A DNA stretch of 7,223 nucleotides from Thiohalocapsa sp. (GCF_019695415.1 NZ_JAIFKJ010000322.1:1-7223); one strand, 5' to 3'; counted from the stretch's first letter, positions 1 through 6,518 are shown. Translations and numbers: made by a program. The notes: a model not told the origin generated them from the letters alone.

Positions 1-215
1 CCGCGCTCGTGATCCGCGAGTACTTCGTGCAACCTAGCCTGGTCAGAGCGGCGCTCTGGGCTCTTCACCGATTTGTCGAAGGTTTTGGAGGTAAGAGACT
101 AAGCGCCCACAGTGGCCGCTGCGAGAGAAGACGAGATTCAACGCGCCACGCGCCTCGACGAAGGCCGGTACGCGCGACATCAACAACCTTCTCCAACTGC
201 CTTGGTGCTGCTCGC
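1..215. other. No supported gene
   Basis: This stretch lies downstream of the last small minus-strand gene. A minus-strand frame starting GTG at 219 overlaps the preceding TGA stop by 4 bp and runs 58 codons to a stop at 43. It has no Shine-Dalgarno sequence, uses AGA, AGG and TTA codons unlike its neighbours, and resembles no family I know. A plus-strand frame is open from position 3 into the antisense of the next gene and is equally unconvincing. A perfect 6-bp stem with a 3-nt loop (44-49 with 53-58) is present without a T-run. Confidence 0.4.
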
Positions 216-626
216 TCACTGATCCGCGTGAGCTGGCAGCCGGCGTAGCCAAGCGGACAACAGCTGAGAGAGCCTCACTTCGACCGGACCGAGACCCAGC
301 ACGCGGGCGAGGAAGGTTGGCTTGCTCTGCCAACCGTAGAAGGCGACAGGACGGCCGTTCATCCGTATCTCGACGGAGACCCCGGCCCGGCGCAGCGCCG
401 GCTGAGCGGCCAGCAGCCAACGCCGGCGGGTGCCTCGCGAGGGCAGACGCGAGAGGACGCCGAGGCTCAGCGCCGCAGGGTCGACGTCCACCTCGAGACG
501 CTCACCAGCACCGCGGACCTGGAATCGCTCGCCATTGGGACCGGTCAGGCACAAACTCCCTGCCAGCAGCAGCCGGTTATGCTTCGCCGTTGAGTCTGCC
601 CCGTTCGTCAGCGTTGGGGGGTCCAC
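216..626 (-). CDS. Small hypothetical protein (136 aa)
   Basis: I do not recognise this protein. The chosen start is GTG at 624-626, directly after the TAA stop of the upstream 67-aa gene, so the two genes abut with no spacer. No clear Shine-Dalgarno sequence precedes it, which suggests translational coupling; a start further inside the frame is also possible. The predicted protein has no signal peptide or obvious membrane segment. Its first half reads as alternating polar and hydrophobic strands (GERFQVRG, then RLEVDVD). An Arg-rich middle follows (SRGTRRRW), then a second strand-like part (VSVEIRMNGRPVAFYGW) and a C-terminal amphipathic segment (VRLSQLLSAWLRR). It ends in TGA at 216. Its job is probably linked to that of the upstream small gene, but nothing in the sequence says what that is. 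Confidence 0.6.
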   Translation of the reverse strand: MDPPTLTNGADSTAKHNRLLLAGSLCLTGPNGERFQVRGAGERLEVDVDPAALSLGVLSRLPSRGTRRRWLLAAQPALRRAGVSVEIRMNGRPVAFYGWQSKPTFLARVLGLGPVEVRLSQLLSAWLRRLPAHADQ

Positions 627-830
627 TTATGACGCCGCACCGGCGTCACGGGTGCGGATTTTCAACGTACCATTCAGGGTCCATTTAGCCGATTTCGGAT
701 CGGCGTCGACCCTCGCCGGCACATAGACGTCCAGCTGATCGAACTCGTAGGTGATCTCCGCACCCCGGCCGGTCAACTTGTCGTAAAGAGAGATCGCCAG
801 CTCGGGCCAGGTGGTGATGTCGTCGCTCAT
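627..830 (-). CDS. Small hypothetical protein (67 aa)
   Basis: This short gene is well supported as coding. Its ATG at 828-830 is preceded by an AGGAG ribosome binding site (840-844) with a 9-nt spacer, and the composition is protein-like throughout. The product is acidic and soluble, with no signal peptide or membrane span. It begins with a probable helix (about residues 7-20, WPELAISLYDKLTGRG). Two strand-like stretches follow: AEITYEFDQLDVYVP at about 24-38 and WTLNGTLKIRTRD at about 50-62. The pattern suggests a compact one-helix, beta-rich fold. I cannot name the family. Its stop codon directly abuts the GTG start of the next gene, so the two probably form a bicistron. The fasciclin gene lies about 130 bp upstream on the same strand. 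Confidence 0.75.
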   Translation of the reverse strand: MSDDITTWPELAISLYDKLTGRGAEITYEFDQLDVYVPARVDADPKSAKWTLNGTLKIRTRDAGAAS

Positions 831-914
831 GGTCGCTTGCTCCTCGTGTCAGTGTCATCGATGGGTGGGCGCAGGGCTGGGTGTGGCGCTACAACGGCAC
901 GTTCGCCCATCGGG

Positions 915-940
915 CGGCCGCGCGCGGCGAGCCGCGGCCG
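915..940 (-). terminator. GC-rich hairpin after fasciclin gene
   Basis: A perfect 8-bp inverted repeat (CGGCCGCG at 915-922 pairing with CGCGGCCG at 933-940, 10-nt loop) begins about 20 nt past the stop of the fasciclin gene and before the start of the 67-aa gene. Placement fits a transcription terminator or an mRNA-stabilising 3' hairpin. No T-run follows it, so a canonical intrinsic terminator is not supported, and GC-rich DNA produces such repeats by chance. Confidence 0.3.
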
Positions 941-961
941 TGCAGCGCCAGGCGTTGCTGC

Positions 962-1642
962 CTACTTGGGCATGAGCACCGCATCGATGACGTGGATGAC
1001 GCCGTTGCTGGCTTCGATATCGGTCTTCACGACGTTCGCACCATCGACCGTGACTCCGTCGGCGGTGCCGATGGTCAGATCCGCGCCCTGGACCGTGGTT
1101 GCGCTGTCGAGGTCGACAACGTCCGCCGCCATGACCTTGCCCGGTACCACGTGGTAGGTCAGCACAGCGGTCAGCGCCTCTTTGTCCGCGAGCAGCGCCT
1201 CGAGCTGCGCCTCCGGGATTGCGGCGAAGGCCTCATCGGTGGGCGCGAAGACGGTGAAGGGCCCCTCGCCCTTCAGGGTCTCCACCAGGCCGGCCGCCTG
1301 CAGCGCCGCGGCCAGCGTCTCGAAGCTGCCGGCACCGACGGCGACGTCCACGATGTCCCCGGGTGCATCACTGGCGGCTTCGGCATCCGCGATCTTGACC
1401 ATCCGCGGTGGCTGCCCGCCCCAGTACATCGCCGGGTGTGCAGCCGTAGGACGCGGCATTTGACGGGCGGCCGGCGCATAGCCATAGCCGCCGGGGTGCA
1501 TCATCACGCGACCGTGCGGTTGGCCCTGGTAGGCAGTCATCTTGCCGCAGCCGCTCCCGGCGGCGGCCTGTTCCGCGGTGCCCACGCTGAGGCCGAGGCT
1601 GAGCAGGATGCCGACAGTGATGGTGGTTTTGCGAAAGGTCAT
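962..1642 (-). CDS. Exported fasciclin (FAS1) domain protein
   Basis: This is a 226-aa secreted or periplasmic protein with one FAS1 domain, a fold used in cell adhesion and surface or matrix interactions; its exact role here is unknown. Residues 1-28 form a Sec signal peptide: MTFRK, a hydrophobic core, then AAA before a likely cleavage site. Residues 29-90 are a low-complexity linker rich in Gly, Pro, His, Met and Tyr. FAS1 covers about 97-226. It shows the H1 motif (PFTVFAPTDEAF, 128-139), the conserved Tyr-His pair (163-164) and the H2 motif (NGVIHVIDAVLMP, 213-225). Start choice: ATG at 1640-1642 has a GGAG site (1651-1654) with an 8-nt spacer and puts the signal peptide at the N-terminus. 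The frame stays open upstream, and in-frame TTG (1753) and ATG (1777) codons exist, but either would bury the signal peptide. The gene appears monocistronic. Confidence 0.93.
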   Translation of the reverse strand: MTFRKTTITVGILLSLGLSVGTAEQAAAGSGCGKMTAYQGQPHGRVMMHPGGYGYAPAARQMPRPTAAHPAMYWGGQPPRMVKIADAEAASDAPGDIVDVAVGAGSFETLAAALQAAGLVETLKGEGPFTVFAPTDEAFAAIPEAQLEALLADKEALTAVLTYHVVPGKVMAADVVDLDSATTVQGADLTIGTADGVTVDGANVVKTDIEASNGVIHVIDAVLMPK

Positions 1643-1737
1643 TGGCGATTCTCCGAGGCTGAGGGTTGCCGTCCGCGGACGGGCTTCTGTCGCACCAGAG
1701 GAGGTTTGTCCATGATCCTGAAACGCAATGTCTGCGT

Positions 1738-1785
1738 TTTGAAAAGGTATCAATAAGTCTCCTTCTAATTTGTCCATCTTTTGTA
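1738..1785 (-). promoter_or_regulatory. AT-rich leader with strong RBS-like site
   Basis: This is the most AT-rich stretch upstream of the fasciclin gene. It contains a -10-like TACAAA (1780-1785 on the minus strand) without a convincing -35 box. It also contains AAGGAG (1759-1764) placed 5 nt before a TTG at 1751-1753. The TTG, and an ATG at 1775-1777, are in frame with the fasciclin gene. It may be the promoter and 5' untranslated leader, or it may direct translation of a leader or longer N-terminus. Promoter assignment is by eye only. Confidence 0.3.
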
Positions 1786-1998
1786 TGCCCCGACCAACGG
1801 CGCGCGCAGCAGGCACTTGCGCGCCCCCGGCTCGGCCAGGCCAGCGACTGGATCGAGGGCTCTGCGGCGTGACCGAGCCGGTGCACCGCTGCGGCCTCAG
1901 GCGTTGCCAACGCTCGCGGCAGGACGCAACCGCATCACGATGCACGACTGTGACGTGTTGACGGGAGGTGGCCGGCACACCCGGCTGCAAGCAGCATA

Positions 1999-2040
1999 GG
2001 GGCCTGAGCACCGGGGCCTGAGCACCGGGTCCCGAGCGCG
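1999..2040. repeat. 14-bp tandem repeat, two exact copies plus a degenerate third
   Basis: The 14-bp unit GGGGCCTGAGCACC occurs twice head to tail (1999-2012 and 2013-2026). A third degenerate copy (2027-2040) matches at about 10 of 14 positions. It lies in the non-coding gap between the end of the downstream methyltransferase gene and the fasciclin gene. The rest of that gap (about 1798-1998) shows no gene or recognisable site apart from a 13-nt inverted repeat at 1901-1913. Confidence 0.8.
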
Positions 2041-2058
2041 ATGGCACCGAGCGCTCGG
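2032..2058 (-). terminator. Hairpin / palindrome after the methyltransferase gene
   Basis: CCGAGCGC (2032-2039) can pair with GCGCTCGG (2051-2058) across an 11-nt loop. Positions 2047-2058 alone form a perfect 12-bp palindrome (CCGAGCGCTCGG). The structure sits about 35 nt beyond the stop of the second methyltransferase, the end of the four-gene cluster, so a 3'-end function is plausible. No T-run follows on the minus strand, and the palindrome could instead be a protein-binding site. Confidence 0.3.
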
Positions 2059-2092
2059 CTGGTGGCGGATGCCGTCGCTGCCGCTGCCCGCC

Positions 2093-2989
2093 CTAGAGCT
2101 GCGCGACGAGCCGACGAATCGGCATGTCGAAGCGCCCCCGCCCGTCGCTGCCGACATCGGCGCAGAGGATTGTCGCGACCTGGGCCAACACCCGCGCCCG
2201 CGCCTGCGGGGACAGCACGAAGGACGCGTAGAAGAAGCCTGTGGCCTCCTGCGCCAATGTCTGCGGTGCACCATCGAGACTGACCAGTCCGGGCTCGATC
2301 CGAACCGAGGCGTCGGGGAAGGTCTGCCGAAGCAGCGCAGCGAGCGGCTCCGGGGTGCGGACCCTGGCGTCACCGAGATCCGCGTTGGCATAACAAGGGT
2401 ACTCGTGCTGCGCCGCCGAATAGATCACATCGTGCACCGCAGCGTAGCTGGGGGAGCTCGCGATGTCGCCGTCGATGATCGCGGCCAGGATGCCCTGCGG
2501 ACGCAAAACCCGCCGGATCTCGGCGAGCACCGGCTCGATCGGGTCCATGAGGGTCAGGGCCCAATGACAGAGCACCACGTCGACGCCCGCGTCCGGGATG
2601 CAGTCCATGCTCTGGGCGAGGGCCTGGTGCAATCTGACGCCGGGGTTCGGCATGCGGCGGCGCGCCAAGGCGAGCTCGTCCGCGCTCATATCGACGCCGA
2701 TCAGCTCGATCGCATCGCCGTGGCGTTGCAGACAGACCTCCGCAAGCACACCGCTGCCGCAGGCAAGATCCAGGACGGTCCGATGCCGGGAGGGGTCGAT
2801 CACCTCCGCGAGCCATTCGTAGCTGTTGCGCCCGGCCGCGTCGCGACAGCCTCGGGCGACGGCCTCGGTGAAGCCTGCGTGGCGCTGGTGCACGGCCAAC
2901 AGGTGCTCGCGCACGTCCGCTGCGTCCGGCTGCTCGCCGCTTCGCAGGCGTTGCGCCCAGCGGCTGTCGATGTGGATGGGTTCAGGCAT
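2093..2989 (-). CDS. Class I SAM-dependent methyltransferase (B)
   Basis: This 298-aa cytosolic enzyme is predicted to transfer a methyl group from S-adenosylmethionine to an unidentified small molecule. The Rossmann-type core has motif I VLDLACGSG at residues 72-80. The acidic residue that binds the SAM ribose is D100 in GVDMS. A motif IV region follows (VDVVLCHWALTLMD, 136-149), then the RRVLRPQG turn (159-166) typical of Methyltransf_11/25-type enzymes. The first 60 residues form a helical cap that probably contacts substrate. The region from about 175 to 298 is a C-terminal substrate-specific extension. The ATG at 2987-2989 overlaps the end of the MFS gene by 8 bp, so translation is probably coupled; no strong Shine-Dalgarno sequence is visible. 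It is only broadly similar to the other methyltransferase in the cluster, so the two probably act on different positions or substrates. The substrate cannot be told from sequence. Confidence 0.9.
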   Translation of the reverse strand: MPEPIHIDSRWAQRLRSGEQPDAADVREHLLAVHQRHAGFTEAVARGCRDAAGRNSYEWLAEVIDPSRHRTVLDLACGSGVLAEVCLQRHGDAIELIGVDMSADELALARRRMPNPGVRLHQALAQSMDCIPDAGVDVVLCHWALTLMDPIEPVLAEIRRVLRPQGILAAIIDGDIASSPSYAAVHDVIYSAAQHEYPCYANADLGDARVRTPEPLAALLRQTFPDASVRIEPGLVSLDGAPQTLAQEATGFFYASFVLSPQARARVLAQVATILCADVGSDGRGRFDMPIRRLVAQL

Positions 2990-4310
2990 GGCAGTCAGCA
3001 GGGCCTTGGTGGTGGGTTGGAGGAGGCGCTTGGCCTGGGCTCAGGGTTGCCCGCGTCTGCTGCAGGCGCGGTAGCAGCGGCAGGGTGGCAACAGCGCAGA
3101 GCAGGGCGCAGCCGGCAAGCCAGAGCAGCAGCTGCTGCGGCTCGGTGCCTTGGTCCAGCAGCCAGCCGAGGGTGCCGGGAGCCAACGCGGTGGCGAAGAC
3201 CATGTAGGCCGCAACAAGCCCGCGGATGGCACCCAGGTGACGGGTGCCGTAGACCTCCGCCCAAAGGGCGCCGAACAGCACCGTCGCGCTGCCCGCGGTG
3301 GCGCCGACAAGGGCCATGAAGGCCGCGGCGATCGCGAGCGCAGTGCCGTCGGCGCCGCCGCCGATGTCGCTCCCGGCAAGCGCCAAGCCCAGTGCCAGCG
3401 GCAGCAGGAAGACGGGCAGCAGCCGGATCGCGCCGAGACGATCGATGAGCCAGCCGCAGCCAAGCGCCGCGCCGGTGGCGGCGAGCGCGTACAGCGGATA
3501 GCAGGCCGCGAGCTCCGGCAGTGTCCAACCCTTGGCCTGCGCCAGGTGCACCTGATGGAACAGCACGCCGGTGACGATAAAGGGCGTTGCTGCCAGTGTC
3601 GGCAGCAGCGCATGAAACCGGCCGTCCCGCAGCACCTGCGACCGGCTCCAGCCGGCGGCCGGCGCGGCCGCGGTGCCGACGGGCGCGTGCCGGCCCTGCG
3701 CTGTGCGGCGCATGGCTCGCTCCAGCCGCAAGACCATGGGAATCATCAGCAGCATCACTGTCGCCGCGCCGAGCCAGATCGCCCGCCACCCGAAGGCCGC
3801 CAGGGCCAGGGCCACGAGCACGGGCAGCAGCGCCTCGCCGATCGGGTAGCCCAGCATCGCGACGCCGAGGGCGCGCCCCCGACCGGCGGCAAAACGCCGC
3901 GCCAGCATGGTCACGGTGATGTGGCCCAGCATCCCTTGGCCGAGAAAGCGCAGACCGACGAGGGCAAGCACCAGCAGCCAGATCGAGTCCGCGCTTGCCA
4001 TCCCCAGCGCCGCCCCACTCAGCAGCAGCATTACTGCGGCCGCCAGCGGGCCCGGCTGGAACCGATCAGCAGCCTTGCCGAGCCAGAGCAACAGCGCGGC
4101 GCCAACCGCGGTGGCCAGGGTGTACAGACCGCCGAAGCCGGCGTGACTCAAAGCCAGGTCGTCGCGCACGGCGCCTGCGAACAGGCCGATGAAGTAGGTC
4201 TGGCCAATACTGGAGCCGAAGGTCAATAGTAGGCCGAGCGCCAGCGTCGGACCTGCCTCTCGCAGCAGCACGTCGCCTCCATGGAACCTTTGTGGTGGTG
4301 GAGCACGCAC
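2982..4310 (-). CDS. MFS transporter
   Basis: This 442-aa inner-membrane protein of the major facilitator superfamily is predicted to have 12 transmembrane helices in two six-helix halves. The halves are joined by a polar, Arg-rich loop at about residues 195-232. The loop after TM2 carries an MFS motif A variant (GKAADRFQPG, 78-87), and the matching position of the second half has GWLIDRLGAIR (286-296). The N-terminal half is rich in Gly, including RFLGQGMLGH at 121-130. The start is GTG at 4308-4310, supported by a GGAG site (4316-4319) with a 5-nt spacer. It begins 33 bp after the upstream methyltransferase stop and overlaps the next methyltransferase by 8 bp, so it is firmly in the same operon. 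It presumably imports the precursor or exports the product of the module. The direction and the cargo are not evident. The last 25 residues are a Pro/His-rich tail. Confidence 0.92.
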   Translation of the reverse strand: MRAPPPQRFHGGDVLLREAGPTLALGLLLTFGSSIGQTYFIGLFAGAVRDDLALSHAGFGGLYTLATAVGAALLLWLGKAADRFQPGPLAAAVMLLLSGAALGMASADSIWLLVLALVGLRFLGQGMLGHITVTMLARRFAAGRGRALGVAMLGYPIGEALLPVLVALALAAFGWRAIWLGAATVMLLMIPMVLRLERAMRRTAQGRHAPVGTAAAPAAGWSRSQVLRDGRFHALLPTLAATPFIVTGVLFHQVHLAQAKGWTLPELAACYPLYALAATGAALGCGWLIDRLGAIRLLPVFLLPLALGLALAGSDIGGGADGTALAIAAAFMALVGATAGSATVLFGALWAEVYGTRHLGAIRGLVAAYMVFATALAPGTLGWLLDQGTEPQQLLLWLAGCALLCAVATLPLLPRLQQTRATLSPGQAPPPTHHQGPADCHA

Positions 4311-4343
4311 GCGGGCTCCGCGGGTGGCGGTCGAGCGGCGGCG

Positions 4344-5177
4344 TCAGGTCTCGCAGAAGATCAGGAAGACGTGCTGGGCGAAGCGCCACTCGCCCCCTTG
4401 CCGGCAGCTCTCGAGGTAGGCGCCGGTGACTGGATGGGCAAGCATCTGCTCCAGATCCAGGCTGTCATCGAAGAGGCAGCGCTGCAGGTAGCCCTGAACC
4501 TGCGCCGCCTGTGCTTCGGGCGCACCGTTGGAGTAGCGAATCCCGTGCACCCGCGGCCTCGCCCCGAGACGCTCCAGCGCGGCCCCAATCTGCTCGGACT
4601 TGACACAGGGGGTGCCGCCGCCGGCGCGAAAGGCGTCCAGGTAGGCGCGGTAGAAGCGCAGGTAATGGGAGTCGCTCGCAGCGTGGGCAATGAAGGCCGC
4701 ATCGCCGACCGCATGCAGCAGCCGTTCCAGCCCGGCTTCCAGCTCCTCGGCTGGCAGTGCATAGAGCGCATGCGTGGCCCAGGCGACGTCGAAGTGCTGG
4801 GGTGGACAGTCTAGCGCCTGCAGGGTGCTCTCGTATTCGGCCCCCGCGACGAAGGGCGGAGACAAGACACCACGGGTCTCCGCGATGGAGAAGGCGGACG
4901 GGTCGAGCAACGAATAATCGACGGCAGCAACGCGGCTCGGTGACACGCCTGCGTAGCGCTGCAGCGCGGATGGGAATTTGCCCGAGCCACAAGCGACATC
5001 GAGCAGCCGCACCGGTCTCTGGCCGGCCCGGGCTTGGCGGGCTCGGAGCCAATCGACCCAGTCCAGGGCCTCGGCCAGATGACGGTAGTCCACCGACGCG
5101 AGGGCGTAGAAGTCTTCCATCTCCCGGCGCCCGGTCTCGCTCCAGTGCTCGCAGCTGCGCTCGAAGGTGTCGCTCAT
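4344..5177 (-). CDS. Class I SAM-dependent methyltransferase (A)
   Basis: This 277-aa cytosolic enzyme is predicted to be SAM-dependent. Motif I is LLDVACGSGKF at residues 58-68. The acidic residue at the end of beta-2 is D87 (AAVDYS), and the motif IV region is HFDVAWATHALYAL (128-141). The first 45 residues are helical and aromatic-rich (HWSETGRREMEDFYALASVDYRHL). The C-terminal third, from about 165, is a substrate-specific region with little resemblance to methyltransferase B. The start is the ATG at 5175-5177. The frame continues upstream to 5285, but that extension is Pro/Arg-rich and not protein-like, and the conserved-looking fold begins soon after this ATG. No good Shine-Dalgarno sequence is visible. 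The oxygenase gene ends 163 bp upstream and the MFS gene starts 33 bp downstream. The substrate is unknown; amine, oxygen or carboxyl methylation are all possible. Confidence 0.9.
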   Translation of the reverse strand: MSDTFERSCEHWSETGRREMEDFYALASVDYRHLAEALDWVDWLRARQARAGQRPVRLLDVACGSGKFPSALQRYAGVSPSRVAAVDYSLLDPSAFSIAETRGVLSPPFVAGAEYESTLQALDCPPQHFDVAWATHALYALPAEELEAGLERLLHAVGDAAFIAHAASDSHYLRFYRAYLDAFRAGGGTPCVKSEQIGAALERLGARPRVHGIRYSNGAPEAQAAQVQGYLQRCLFDDSLDLEQMLAHPVTGAYLESCRQGGEWRFAQHVFLIFCET

Positions 5178-5187
5178 GAATGCATTC
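5178..5187. promoter_or_regulatory. 10-bp palindrome at methyltransferase A start
   Basis: GAATGCATTC is a perfect palindrome directly upstream of the methyltransferase A start codon. A second inverted pair, GAATG and CATTC, spans it at about 5183-5200. It lies where a ribosome binding site is expected, and no good one is visible. It may be an operator or an mRNA structure, or chance. The rest of the 163-bp gap to the oxygenase gene shows no clear promoter or terminator. Confidence 0.2.
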
Positions 5188-5340
5188 GCTCGGCTGAATG
5201 GGGTTGACGACGGACCCTCCAGCCGGGGCGAGCGCGGGCGACAGGGCATGGGCGCAAGAGCTGGGGGCCGATCGCAACGGGGCAAGGCACTCGGGCGCTG
5301 ACGCGCGGCCTCGGCGCCCTCGCACGACGCGGAGAGGGGT

Positions 5341-6393
5341 CTACGCTTGCGGGGGCCAGCAGACCGGATTCAGCGGACTCGCGGCGACGGCGCCGGGCGC
5401 CGCACCTGGAATGAACTTCTGCCAGTCACCCGAGACCATCGTCGGGTGCTCCAGCACCCGCGCGCCGTCCGCGAAGAAGGTGTTTGCCAGCACCACGCGA
5501 CTCTGATTGGTGTGGTTGGCACCCGCCGAGTGAAAGCAGAGATTGTGGTGGAAGCTAACCTCTCCCGCAGCGAACGGGCCGTCGTCCACGGCAACGGCAT
5601 TGCGGCGGAAGACCTCCCCGACGCCCCGATCATAGCTGGTGTCGAACTTGTTGAAGGCCACGCCTTGGACGAGCTTGTAGACGTCGATGGGCCATGCGAA
5701 GCACAGTGGGCCCATGGCCCGCGGAATCGGCTGCCCGGGGATCCAAGCCGTCACCACGTCGTTGGTGGCCAGCGGGAAGTGGTGCGCGTCGTAGTGCCAG
5801 GGTGTGCGCCCGCACCCGGGCTCTTTGGACATCAGGTTGTCGTGATAGAGCCGGACCCCGGTGACGCCGAGCAGATCCGCGCAGATCTTGGCGATGCGCG
5901 GGCTGAGTACGTACGCGCGCAGCAGCGGGTGCTCGAGCCAGGCCATCTCGGCGCTGAGAAAGCGCCCATGGGTGCCGCCGTCGAGCCGCGTGTCGAAGGC
6001 AGCGCCCAGGAGCTCCGCGATTTCCCGCCGGAGCAGCCGCGTCGCGCTCGCAGACAACACCCCCGGCAGCTTGATGTAGCCGTTGGCGCGGAAGGCATCG
6101 ATCTGGTCGGCTGTCAGTGGGTAAGGGGCCGACAACTCGGCGCGGACGGCCGCCTCGTCCACGTCTGTGGCGCCGTCGAGGTTGCCCGCCGCATCCCAGG
6201 CAGGGTCGAGCGCCTGCTGCCCGGCGGCGGGCTCGCCGCTGTTGTCGGCGAGGGTCATGTACCAATCCCACCAGGCCTGGTTGTCCTGCTCCCAGGCTTG
6301 GTCCACGTCATCCCGGCGCGCATTCTCGCCCACCAGCACCGGCTGGCCGCCAGGGTTCTGATGCTTGGGGTTGTCGATGGGCGACTGGCTCAT
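5341..6393 (-). CDS. Phytanoyl-CoA dioxygenase family (PhyH) Fe(II)/2-oxoglutarate oxygenase
   Basis: This 350-aa cytosolic non-haem iron oxygenase is predicted to hydroxylate, or otherwise oxidise, a small molecule using O2 and 2-oxoglutarate. The iron triad is visible as H200 and D202 in TPWHYDAHHFPL and H288 in CFHSAG. R299 (NQSR) is the likely 2-oxoglutarate-binding Arg. The 11-residue gap from H288 to R299 and the 86-residue gap from D202 to H288 match human PhyH closely (H175, D177, H264, R275). The Asp makes a halogenase unlikely. The fold starts at about residue 93 (LTADQIDAFRANGYIKLPGVL). Residues 1-92 are an extension with an aromatic cluster (AWWDWYMTLADN, 40-51) and an acidic linker. 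The start is ATG at 6391-6393; no Shine-Dalgarno is visible and the frame is open to 6675, but that part is not protein-like. It is the first gene of the cluster. Confidence 0.9.
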   Translation of the reverse strand: MSQSPIDNPKHQNPGGQPVLVGENARRDDVDQAWEQDNQAWWDWYMTLADNSGEPAAGQQALDPAWDAAGNLDGATDVDEAAVRAELSAPYPLTADQIDAFRANGYIKLPGVLSASATRLLRREIAELLGAAFDTRLDGGTHGRFLSAEMAWLEHPLLRAYVLSPRIAKICADLLGVTGVRLYHDNLMSKEPGCGRTPWHYDAHHFPLATNDVVTAWIPGQPIPRAMGPLCFAWPIDVYKLVQGVAFNKFDTSYDRGVGEVFRRNAVAVDDGPFAAGEVSFHHNLCFHSAGANHTNQSRVVLANTFFADGARVLEHPTMVSGDWQKFIPGAAPGAVAASPLNPVCWPPQA

Positions 6394-6467
6394 AGGGAGG
6401 TACGAAAGCGCGTTGATATCTGCATTGTCAGCAAAGCCGCTCACGGCTTGGCGGGTGTCAGTCCACC

Positions 6468-6495
6468 ATCTTACCGGCTTCGGGCGAGCCAATAA
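6468..6495 (-). promoter_or_regulatory. Weak candidate promoter before the oxygenase gene
   Basis: On the minus strand TTATTG (6490-6495) and TAAGAT (6468-6473) are separated by 16 bp, about 75 bp before the oxygenase start. The -10-like box matches 4 of 6 consensus positions and the -35-like box is poor. It is offered only because it is the most AT-rich spot in a 300-bp gap that must hold the promoter if the cluster is transcribed independently of the broken permease gene. Confidence 0.2.
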
Positions 6496-6518
6496 GGTCA
6501 TCTCGAGACCTGCCGATG

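Noticed and set aside
43..219. 58-codon minus-strand frame with a GTGA overlap to the preceding gene
   Set aside because: There is no ribosome binding site, the codon use is unlike its neighbours, and no family resemblance is seen; the overlap alone is weak evidence.
245..290. tRNA-like stretch (GTAGCCAAGCGG)
   Set aside because: It resembles a D-arm, but no T-arm (GGTTCGA-type) or acceptor stem can be drawn around it, and it lies inside a minus-strand coding region.
881..1756. 291-codon plus-strand open frame over the fasciclin gene
   Set aside because: It is antisense to an unambiguous signal peptide plus FAS1 domain and has no family features of its own.
1797..2047. N-terminal extension of the fasciclin frame up to 2047
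   Set aside because: The frame is open, but the residues are Arg/Pro/Cys-rich and not protein-like, and using it would place the signal peptide well inside the protein.
2069..4229. Long plus-strand open frames (2069-3319 and 3150-4229)
   Set aside because: They are antisense to the methyltransferase B and MFS genes, are rich in Arg, Gly, Gln and Ala without domain structure, and arise from high-GC third-position bias.
2093..5177. Glycine betaine synthesis by the two methyltransferases
   Set aside because: The neighbouring betaine-type permease remnant invites this reading, but neither protein shows features I can tie specifically to glycine/sarcosine/dimethylglycine methyltransferases; left as an untested possibility only.
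5341..6393. Ectoine hydroxylase (EctD) or Fe/2OG halogenase
   Set aside because: The residues around the iron site do not match the EctD signature as I recall it, there are no ectoine genes nearby, and the Asp of the HxD motif is present, whereas halogenases have Gly or Ala there.
5347..6495. 382-codon plus-strand open frame over the oxygenase gene
   Set aside because: The opposite strand encodes a clear PhyH-family enzyme with its iron triad; this frame has no recognisable motif.
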